A stretch of 32,083 nt of DNA, taken from positions 1-32,083 of the forward strand of contig NTKN01000008.1 of the NCBI GenBank assembly GCA_002457715.1, written 5' to 3'. The position numbers and the translations under genes are program-made. This document shows positions 8,798 to 16,673 of this stretch, piece after piece. This DNA comes from Cryomorphaceae bacterium MED-G14. GTDB taxonomy: Bacteria > Bacteroidota > Bacteroidia > Flavobacteriales > Flavobacteriaceae. Every line of letters begins with the position of its first letter. Position 1 is the stretch's first letter. Under the pieces are notes generated by a model. The model was not told where the DNA came from. It saw only the letters and a list, made by a program, of their open reading frames with translations, and did no database searches.

Positions 8798-10303
8798 TTA
8801 ATGTTTAAAGTGTCTGTTTCTAGTGAAAACCATGGAGATATTGTTATTATTACAATAGTCAATAGATAAATTATCTTTAATTGACCCTCCAGGCTGAATT
8901 ACAGAACAAATTCCATTATTTGAAGCTATTTCGACACAGTCAGGAAATGGAAAAAACGCATCACTTGCCATTACGGAATTTTTAAGATCAAAATTAAATT
9001 TTTTTGCTTTATCAATCGCTTGATTAAGGGCATCAACTCTTGAGGTTTGACCTGTTCCTGATGAAATTAATTGATTGTTTTTTGCCAGAACAATAGTATT
9101 AGATTTTGTATGCTTTGAAATTTTAGAAGCAAATAATAAATCTTCAATTTCCTTATTAGTTGGTAGTTTCTTTGTTACATATTCTAAATGATCAAGATTA
9201 TCAGTGATATTATCTCTATCTTGAGTTAGGATACCATTTAAACATGTTCTTACTGTTTTATTATCTAATTCAATATTTTTAATTTTTAAAATAATCCTAT
9301 TTTTTTTGCAACTTAAAATTTTTAATGCATCTCTTGAATATGAGGGAGCCATAATGACTTCAAAGAATAATTTATTAATTTCATTTGCTGAATGCAAATC
9401 AATTTCTTTATTAGAAATCAATACCCCTCCAAAAGCTGAAATTGGGTCACCTTGAAGAGCTTTTTTATAAGCTTCTAAAATTGAATTTCTTATAGCTAAT
9501 CCACATGCATTATTATGTTTAAGTATTGCAAAGGTTGAATCATTATTCCAAAATTCCTTTATTAAATTATATGCTGAATCAATATCAAGTAAATTATTAT
9601 ATGAAAGTTCTTTCCCGTTTAATTTTTCAAAAATAGAATCAATTTCACCAACAAAAGATCCTTTTTGATGAGGGTTTTCTCCGTATCTCAATTCATTAGA
9701 CTTTTCAATTGAGCCTTTTTCAAAATATTGATTTATAAAATTATCATAATTGGATGATATTTTAAATGCTTTAGCTGCATATTTTTTTTTCTTTTCTATT
9801 GAAAATATTCCTTTATTCTTATCCAAGTCGTCAAGGAATTCATCATACTGATCAATTGAAGATAAGCACACAACATGATTGAAATTTTTTGCTGCAGCAC
9901 GTATTAATGAAATCCCACCAATATCAATTTTTTCAATTATTTCTTCATGCGATTTAGCATCATTTACTGTATTTTCAAAAGGATATAAATCAACAATTAC
10001 ATAATCAATGTTTGGAATATCATATTCTATTTTTTCATTTGAGTCATTTGTATTTTCTCTTCTGAATAATATTCCACCAAAAATTTTTGGGTGAAGGGTT
10101 TTTACTCTTCCTCCAAAAATTGAAGGGTAATCAGTCAAATTTTCAACTTTTTTTATTTCATAACCTAGCTCAGTAAGATATTTTTCTGTTCCACCAGTTG
10201 AAATAATTCTAATATTTAAATCACTAAGTTTTTTAGCAATTTTTTCAATTCCATGTTTATCATACACTGAAATTAGTGCCGATTTTTGAAAGTAACTATT
10301 CAT
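8798..10303 (-). CDS. purH: Bifunctional AICAR transformylase / IMP cyclohydrolase PurH
   Basis: 501 residues, close to the usual length of about 510-520. The N-terminal IMP cyclohydrolase domain (about 1-195) has the methylglyoxal-synthase-like fold, with SVYDKHGIEKIAKKL, ISTGGTEKYL and the FGGRVKTLHPKIFGGIL motif. The C-terminal AICAR transformylase domain begins at LRYGENPHQKGSF. It holds the catalytic Lys262-His263 pair in LKHNNACGLA and the SDAFFPFPDCVE and VIQPGGSIKD segments. Together these domains perform the last two steps of de novo IMP synthesis in the cytoplasm, using 10-formyl-tetrahydrofolate. It is first in the purH-mreBCD-mrdA-rodA series and starts only about 35 bases after the groEL terminator, so its promoter must be compact. 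Confidence 0.96.
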   Translation of the reverse strand: MNSYFQKSALISVYDKHGIEKIAKKLSDLNIRIISTGGTEKYLTELGYEIKKVENLTDYPSIFGGRVKTLHPKIFGGILFRRENTNDSNEKIEYDIPNIDYVIVDLYPFENTVNDAKSHEEIIEKIDIGGISLIRAAAKNFNHVVCLSSIDQYDEFLDDLDKNKGIFSIEKKKKYAAKAFKISSNYDNFINQYFEKGSIEKSNELRYGENPHQKGSFVGEIDSIFEKLNGKELSYNNLLDIDSAYNLIKEFWNNDSTFAILKHNNACGLAIRNSILEAYKKALQGDPISAFGGVLISNKEIDLHSANEINKLFFEVIMAPSYSRDALKILSCKKNRIILKIKNIELDNKTVRTCLNGILTQDRDNITDNLDHLEYVTKKLPTNKEIEDLLFASKISKHTKSNTIVLAKNNQLISSGTGQTSRVDALNQAIDKAKKFNFDLKNSVMASDAFFPFPDCVEIASNNGICSVIQPGGSIKDNLSIDYCNNNNISMVFTRNRHFKH

Positions 10304-10333
10304 AAATATATAAACGGTAAATGTAAAATATTT

Positions 10334-10367
10334 AAAAAAAAAAAAGCTGCATATGAGCAGCTTTTTT
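10334..10367 (-). terminator. Rho-independent terminator of the groES-groEL operon
   Basis: A perfect hairpin with arms GCTGC and GCAGC (10346-10350 and 10357-10361) has a six-base loop, and flanking A and T runs extend the pairing. On the minus strand it is followed by a run of 12 T residues (complement of 10334-10345), as expected for termination of groEL transcription 20 bases after its stop codon. The T run on the plus side means it could also act in the other direction. It insulates purH from groESL. Confidence 0.85.
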
Positions 10368-10387
10368 AAGTATAAATTTTAAACTTA

Positions 10388-12031
<1,644 letters not shown>

Positions 12032-12035
12032 TTAA

Positions 12036-12314
12036 TTAAACTATTGCTAGAATATCACTTTCTCTCATTATTAAATAATCTTTGCCATCTAACTTCAATT
12101 CGGTACCTGAATATTTTCCATATAATACAGTTTCTCCAACCTTAAGTGTTATGGGATTTTCTTTAGTACCTGCACCGACAGCAACAACATTACCTTTTTG
12201 AGGTTTCTCTTTAGCTGTATCAGGGATAATTATGCCTGAAGCTGTTTTTGTTTCCGCTTCAAGAGGTTCAACTAGAACTCTATCAGCAAGTGGTTTAATT
12301 TTTAATTTACTCAT
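12036..12314 (-). CDS. groES: Co-chaperonin GroES (10 kDa)
   Basis: 92 residues, full length. It starts with [20 protein letters not shown], then the mobile-loop region [14 protein letters not shown] that contacts GroEL, and has the [22 protein letters not shown] and [13 protein letters not shown] strands. It caps the GroEL ring during ATP-driven folding. It is first of the two-gene operon with groEL; the 75-base gap back to secG contains a sigma-54-like element but no CIRCE repeat. Confidence 0.97.
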   Translation of the reverse strand: MSKLKIKPLADRVLVEPLEAETKTASGIIIPDTAKEKPQKGNVVAVGAGTKENPITLKVGETVLYGKYSGTELKLDGKDYLIMRESDILAIV

Positions 12315-12342
12315 AATTAATATTAAATTTTTTAGATTAAAG

Positions 12343-12358
12343 TCATCAATCGTGCCAA
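12343..12358 (-). promoter_or_regulatory. candidate sigma-54-type promoter (-24/-12) for groES-groEL
   Basis: On the minus strand the sequence is TTGGCACG, then ATTG, then ATGA. The -24 half matches the sigma-54 consensus TTGGCACG exactly, and the spacing to the -12 half is right (ten bases between GG and GA). The -12 half is imperfect, with GA where GC is classical and ATGA instead of TTGC. Transcription would start around 12330, leaving a leader of about 15-20 bases before the groES ATG at 12314, which is well placed. A sigma-54 activator gene lies about 1.5 kb upstream on the same strand. Confidence 0.4.
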
Positions 12359-12389
12359 ATCAAAATATATGACATGATGGCATTATATA

Positions 12390-12725
12390 TTACTCAGAAT
12401 CTGACGGAGTTTCATTATTCTCAAGAATTTCTTCTATTTCAAAATCACTTTCGTTATTTAATAATTCAGACTCAGATCCTTGATTTCCAGAATTTAATGT
12501 GATGTTTGAAAACAAAATTAAAATAAGAAGGGCTACTGCAAGAAACCAGGTGCTTTTATCTAGAAAATCTGAAGTTTGTTTAACTCCACCAAGCTGTTGG
12601 GAGTCACCACCTCCAAAGCTAGATGATAAACCTCCACCTTTTGGATTCTGAACCATAATTACTAGAATCAGTAGAAATGATAGAAAAATTATTGAAAATA
12701 ATATAATTGTAAATATGCTATTCAT
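12390..12725 (-). CDS. secG: Protein-export membrane subunit SecG
   Basis: 111 residues with two membrane helices (about 3-24 and 59-79). They are separated by the typical SecG cytoplasmic loop VQNPKGGGLSSSFGGGDSQQ followed by LGGVKQTSDFLDKSTW. An acidic, disordered C-terminal tail rich in Glu, Asn and Ser (about 82-111) is common in Bacteroidota SecG. SecG is the auxiliary subunit of the SecYEG translocon and assists SecA cycling. Its ATG overlaps the end of the preceding gene by 8 bases, in the same ATGAATAG arrangement as the mrdA-rodA junction. Confidence 0.92.
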   Translation of the reverse strand: MNSIFTIILFSIIFLSFLLILVIMVQNPKGGGLSSSFGGGDSQQLGGVKQTSDFLDKSTWFLAVALLILILFSNITLNSGNQGSESELLNNESDFEIEEILENNETPSDSE

Positions 12726-13323
12726 TCTTCAACTTATTTTTAATAAATTTTATTTGGTCTGCAAATAAACTGATTTTTTCTGGATATTTCAAACTTAAAA
12801 TTTTATATGCTTTTAATGCTTCTTTGAGCTTATTTTGTTTTACATACATTTTAGCTAGAGTTTCTGTCATGTAATCTTCCTTATTGATTTTGAACTTAAT
12901 ATTTTTTCTTTTGTAGTTAAATTCATCAATTATTTCAAGATCAACATTAAAACTTTTTCTAAACTGTAATGTTTCCGTATCCTTTGTTTTTGATAGCCAT
13001 TGTAAAAATGATAAATTATTTTTATGTACATCTTTATTCAAATCATTTATGATTTCTTTTGAGCTTTTTTCATTCAATAAAATCTCATTTTTTAAAATTT
13101 TAAACAAATGAACTCTGTCTAAAAATCTTAAAGAGAATTTTTTTAAATTTTTTTCATAAATAATTGAATTATGATTTTTTGCAATTACTAAATTTATTAT
13201 GTGTGCTGGATTAAAGAAGGGATAATCCTCAGAAATTTTAAAAAAAAATTTATGATCTTTTTTCTTAATTTCGGATGGTTTTTTTAGTCCATTAAAAAAT
13301 AACTTGTTGTCATTATTTACCAT
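12718..13323 (-). CDS. Uncharacterised protein with a C-terminal TPR-like helical pair
   Basis: 201 residues; no signal peptide or membrane segment, so probably cytoplasmic. The N-terminal two thirds (about 1-145) are Lys/Asn-rich with no motif I recognise. The C-terminal part (about 150-200) reads ETLAKMYVKQNKLKEALKAY followed by KILSLKYPEK, a good single TPR with a partner helix. From family knowledge, Bacteroidota genomes often carry a gene of this kind between lptE and secG, but its function is not known to me. Overlaps of 7 bases with lptE and 8 bases with secG indicate a tightly coupled operon, hinting at a role in envelope biogenesis or protein export. A firm function cannot be given. 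Confidence 0.72.
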   Translation of the reverse strand: MVNNDNKLFFNGLKKPSEIKKKDHKFFFKISEDYPFFNPAHIINLVIAKNHNSIIYEKNLKKFSLRFLDRVHLFKILKNEILLNEKSSKEIINDLNKDVHKNNLSFLQWLSKTKDTETLQFRKSFNVDLEIIDEFNYKRKNIKFKINKEDYMTETLAKMYVKQNKLKEALKAYKILSLKYPEKISLFADQIKFIKNKLKNE

Positions 13324-13838
13324 TTTGCTAACGATGCATTAAATATGTCTTGTGTCAATCTTTCAAAAATTATTTCATGAGCTTCGCTCTTAACAGAAAC
13401 AAGTTGTTGTTCAGCTGGATAGTCAAAAAAAAAGGAAAATCTTCTTTCAAAACTGTCTTCCTCTTTTTTAAAGTTTGTGTAAATTACATTAACACTAATT
13501 GTTAATCTATTTTGAGCTGCATTTAAGTCTGCCGTACTTGTCATTGGACTTACTCTATATTCAATTATTTCTCCCTCATAAAGAAGGTCTCCATTGCTTT
13601 GGATTAATTGTAGATTTGTTTGATTTTCTAAAATATTTTGAAGAGCTATTGTAAAATCTCTATCTAGTCCTGGTTCATATATTGAACCAACATTATTACC
13701 AGAATTATTACTAAATAAATTAACTTGAAATGTTTCTGTACCTTCTGGAATTGAAGCACCTGTGAATGAATAATTTCCACATGAGTTAATTGCTATTATG
13801 ATTATGAAAATAAATATTTTATTAAAGCTTGATATCAT
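13317..13838 (-). CDS. lptE: LPS-assembly lipoprotein LptE-like
   Basis: 173 residues. The N-terminal signal (residues 5-19, very hydrophobic) ends at a lipobox-like NSC with lipidated Cys20, followed by GNYSFTGASIPEGTETFQV, the characteristic opening of Bacteroidota LptE. Later segments are DRDFTIALQNILENQTNLQL, YEGEIIEYRVSPM and NRLTISVNVIYTN, matching the LptE alternating helix-strand layout. LptE plugs the LptD barrel in the outer membrane and guides LPS to the surface. The start lies 17 bases inside the 3' end of the sigma-54 activator gene, and the end overlaps the next gene by 7 bases. LptD is not in the window. Confidence 0.83.
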   Translation of the reverse strand: MISSFNKIFIFIIIIAINSCGNYSFTGASIPEGTETFQVNLFSNNSGNNVGSIYEPGLDRDFTIALQNILENQTNLQLIQSNGDLLYEGEIIEYRVSPMTSTADLNAAQNRLTISVNVIYTNFKKEEDSFERRFSFFFDYPAEQQLVSVKSEAHEIIFERLTQDIFNASLAKW

Positions 13839-15066
13839 AATGTTTTATCTTTCTGTATAATGTTCTTTCTGAAATACCAAGCTCATTTGCCGCTGCTTTT
13901 CTTCTTCCATTATTTCTTTCCAATGATTTCATTATTAATTCTAATTCTTTATCTTGAATTGATAATGTTTCTTCTTCATGAATTTCTTCAGCAAAATCAT
14001 ACTTATCATTAATTGTATTTATGTTTTTTGAGCTTTCAAATTGTATTAAGTTATTTTCAGGTTGAGATTCTTCGACTATTTTTTCTGAATATTTTTTTTG
14101 TTTACTCTCAAAATTTGAAATGTTAAAATCAGGATTTTCATCTTTAATTTTTCCAATAACTTTTTTAAGTTCATTTAAGTCATTCTTCATGTCAAAGAGA
14201 ATTTTGTAAAGTATTTCTCTTTCGTTTGAAAATTCACTGTTGTGAGTTTCCTGATCAATCAGTGCTGGTAAATTACTTAAAGGATTTGGTAAATAACTGG
14301 AAAGTAGTTGTGAAGTAATAGCTCTTTCTTGTTCGAGAACTGAAAGTTGTTCAGTGATATTTTTTAATTGTCTAATATTACCATTCCATCTGTAATTTTT
14401 TAATAAAATTTGTGCTTCATTTTCGAGTCTTACGGTTGGCATATTATATTTTTTTGCGAATTCAGATGCAAATTTTCTAAATAATAAAACAATATCGTTT
14501 TTTCTCTTTCTTAGTGGGGGTACTTTAATTTCAACAGTGCTAAGTCTGTAATACAAATCCTCTCTAAATTTATTTTTTTTGATAGCGGAATCCATATTTA
14601 AATTTGTAGCAGCAACAATTCTAACATTTGTTTTTTGAACCTTTGAGGACCCTACTTTTAAAAATTCTCCATTTTCTAAAACCCTTAGTAATCTCACTTG
14701 GGTTGTTAATGGGAGTTCGCCAACTTCATCTAAAAAAATTGTTCCGCCATCAGCAACTTCAAAATATCCAGATCTTGTTGATGTTGCACCTGTAAATGCC
14801 CCTTTTTCATGTCCAAACAACTCTGAGTCAATTGTACCTTCTGGAATGGCACCACAATTCACTGCAATAAATTTATTATGTTTTCTGTGAGATAGTTGAT
14901 GAATAATTTTAGGAAAAATTTCTTTACCAACTCCACTTTCACCAGTAATTAACACAGAAATATCAGTTGGTGAAACTCTAATTGCTTTTTCAATGGCTCT
15001 ATCTAATCCAGGATCAATTCCAACTATTTCAAATCTTTGTTTTATATTTTGGATGTTTGAATTCAT
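13822..15066 (-). CDS. Stand-alone sigma-54 (RpoN) dependent transcriptional activator, no receiver domain
   Basis: 414 residues. An AAA+ activator domain begins almost at the N-terminus. It has Walker A GESGVGKE at 42-49, the sigma-54-contacting GAFTGA loop at 89-94, Walker B GGTIFLDE at about 107-114, and the arginine-rich FREDLYYRLS and VPPLRKRKNDI sensor segments. A poorly conserved charged linker (about 265-365) leads to a C-terminal Fis-type helix-turn-helix, GRRKAAANELGISERTLYRK. There is no receiver, GAF or PAS domain before the AAA+ core, so it is not a standard response regulator. It would be controlled by abundance or by partner binding. Its ATG overlaps the miaB stop (ATGA) and its end overlaps lptE, suggesting expression with envelope genes. 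The targets are unknown; the sigma-54-like element before groES is one candidate. Confidence 0.9.
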   Translation of the reverse strand: MNSNIQNIKQRFEIVGIDPGLDRAIEKAIRVSPTDISVLITGESGVGKEIFPKIIHQLSHRKHNKFIAVNCGAIPEGTIDSELFGHEKGAFTGATSTRSGYFEVADGGTIFLDEVGELPLTTQVRLLRVLENGEFLKVGSSKVQKTNVRIVAATNLNMDSAIKKNKFREDLYYRLSTVEIKVPPLRKRKNDIVLLFRKFASEFAKKYNMPTVRLENEAQILLKNYRWNGNIRQLKNITEQLSVLEQERAITSQLLSSYLPNPLSNLPALIDQETHNSEFSNEREILYKILFDMKNDLNELKKVIGKIKDENPDFNISNFESKQKKYSEKIVEESQPENNLIQFESSKNINTINDKYDFAEEIHEEETLSIQDKELELIMKSLERNNGRRKAAANELGISERTLYRKIKHYDIKL

Positions 15067-16484
15067 TTAATTTTATTAATAACTGAACCAATTAATGTTG
15101 TGTAAGTAGATTTATTAATTAAAACCTCTACAAAATCTCCAGGACTATAATTTTCTTTAGGAAAAACAACCATAAAATTCTGTTCATTTCTTCCTGCCCA
15201 AAAACTAGTAGATTTTTTCGATTCCTTCTCTATTAAAACCTCAGTTTTCTTTCCGATAAATTTAGATAGATTTTCAGAACTATGCCTAAATTGCAAGTCA
15301 ATGATTTCTGATAATCTACTTTGTTTTACTTTTTCTGGAACATTGTCATCTAGCTTTCTGGCTGCAAGTGTCCCAGGTCTTTCAGAATATTTGAACATAA
15401 AACCAAAATCATATTTGACTTTATTCATTAAACTTAATGTTTGAGAATGATCAATTTCAGTTTCATTAGGAAATCCAGTTATTATGTCGTGAGATATCCC
15501 ACAGTTTGGTAGTATTTTTTTAATTTGTTTAATAAGCTCCAAATACTCCTCAATCGAGTGTTGTCTATTCATTGCTTTTAAAATATTATTGCTTCCAGAT
15601 TGAACAGGTAGATGAATGTGGTTACATATATTTTTATGATTCTTCATTGTTTTTAAAACTTCAACATCCATATCTTGGGGGTTTGAAGTTGTAAACCTTA
15701 TTCTGAAATTAGGATAACATTTAGCAACTAAATCAAGAAGTTTTGCAAAATTAATACATGTTTTTTTTTGAATTTCACTTGCGTTTTTAAAATCTTTTTT
15801 TAGACCACCACCATACCATAAATAGCTATCAACATTTTGTCCAAGTAAAGTAATTTCCTTAAATCCATTTAACTTTAATTCATTTATTTCAGATAAAATA
15901 CTTTTAGGGTCTCTACTTCTTTCTCTCCCTCTTGTAAAAGGTACAACACAAAACGTACACATATTATCACATCCCCTAGTTATTGAAACAAAAGCAGATA
16001 TACCATTTGAATTTAGCCTTTGAGGTCTAATATCTGCATAAGTTTCCTCTTTAGACAATATGACATTAACTGCATCTCTACCAGAATTAATTTCTTTTAG
16101 CAAATTTGGTATGTCACGATATGCATCGGGGCCTACTACCAAGTCAACTATTTTTTCTTCATTTAAGAATTTTTCTTTCAACCTTTCAGCCATACAACCT
16201 AATACACCAACTTTAATATCCAATTTTTTTTTCTTGAGATAATTAATACTTGATAATTTTTTTCGAATTGTTTGCTCAGCTTTTTCTCTAATCGAGCATG
16301 TATTTAGAAGAATTAAATCTGAATGCTTAATATCTGCACAATGTTCATATCCAATATTTTCTAAAATTGATGCTACAACTTCCGAATCAGCAAAATTCAT
16401 TTGACATCCATATGAAATAATATGATATTTACGTTTATATATTTTGGTGCTATTTCTTTTTACAACTTCAGAATCAACCAACAT
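15063..16484 (-). CDS. miaB: tRNA-2-methylthio-N6-dimethylallyladenosine synthase MiaB
   Basis: 473 residues, a radical SAM methylthiotransferase. The N-terminal UPF0004 domain carries the three auxiliary-cluster cysteines in SYGCQMNFADSE, NTCSIREKA and LGCMAERL. The radical SAM core has the CxxxCxxC motif with Cys172, Cys176 and Cys179 (RGCDNMCTFC). HLPVQSGSNNILKAMNRQ and SHDIITGFPNETE match MiaB rather than MtaB or RimO. A C-terminal TRAM domain spans about residues 405-470. It adds the methylthio group to A37 of tRNAs that read UNN codons. It is first gene of the miaB, activator, lptE, TPR-like, secG series. Confidence 0.95.
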   Translation of the reverse strand: MLVDSEVVKRNSTKIYKRKYHIISYGCQMNFADSEVVASILENIGYEHCADIKHSDLILLNTCSIREKAEQTIRKKLSSINYLKKKKLDIKVGVLGCMAERLKEKFLNEEKIVDLVVGPDAYRDIPNLLKEINSGRDAVNVILSKEETYADIRPQRLNSNGISAFVSITRGCDNMCTFCVVPFTRGRERSRDPKSILSEINELKLNGFKEITLLGQNVDSYLWYGGGLKKDFKNASEIQKKTCINFAKLLDLVAKCYPNFRIRFTTSNPQDMDVEVLKTMKNHKNICNHIHLPVQSGSNNILKAMNRQHSIEEYLELIKQIKKILPNCGISHDIITGFPNETEIDHSQTLSLMNKVKYDFGFMFKYSERPGTLAARKLDDNVPEKVKQSRLSEIIDLQFRHSSENLSKFIGKKTEVLIEKESKKSTSFWAGRNEQNFMVVFPKENYSPGDFVEVLINKSTYTTLIGSVINKIK

Positions 16485-16506
16485 ACTTAATTTATTACAA
16501 CTAATG

Positions 16507-16514
16507 CAAATATA
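16507..16514 (-). promoter_or_regulatory. candidate -7 element for the miaB operon
   Basis: On the minus strand this reads TATATTTG, a match to the Bacteroidota -7 consensus TAnnTTTG, 23 bases upstream of the miaB ATG. A -33 TTG at standard spacing is not obvious (nearest candidates lie 10 and 27 bases away). Confidence 0.35.
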
Positions 16515-16628
16515 AAAAAACTGTCAAATTGTCGTGTTTTACAATGAGTCAATTTATTACTTTTTACATTAGTGGAATGAAAATTGATAATTATTTGTAT
16601 AAAAATTAAGTTATTTAGCATAAAAACC

Positions 16629-16655
16629 TTGATTTTAAAAAAACATATATTTTTG
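16629..16655 (+). promoter_or_regulatory. candidate Bacteroidota-type promoter for the topA-gld operon
   Basis: A TTG at 16629-16631 is followed after 16 bases by TATTTTTG at 16648-16655, matching the -33 TTG / -7 TAnnTTTG pattern of Flavobacteriia, with a slightly short spacer. The predicted start is about 16662, giving a leader of around a dozen bases before the topA ATG. It is the only two-element match I see in this 189-base divergent interval. Confidence 0.4.
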
Positions 16656-16673
16656 TGAACCTAAACTTTATTT

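Noticed and set aside
12359-12389. Imperfect palindrome around TGCCATCATGTCA between secG and groES, considered as a terminator or CIRCE-like operator
   Set aside because: It has a mismatch in each arm, no T run for termination, and does not resemble CIRCE (TTAGCACTC-N9-GAGTGCTAA).
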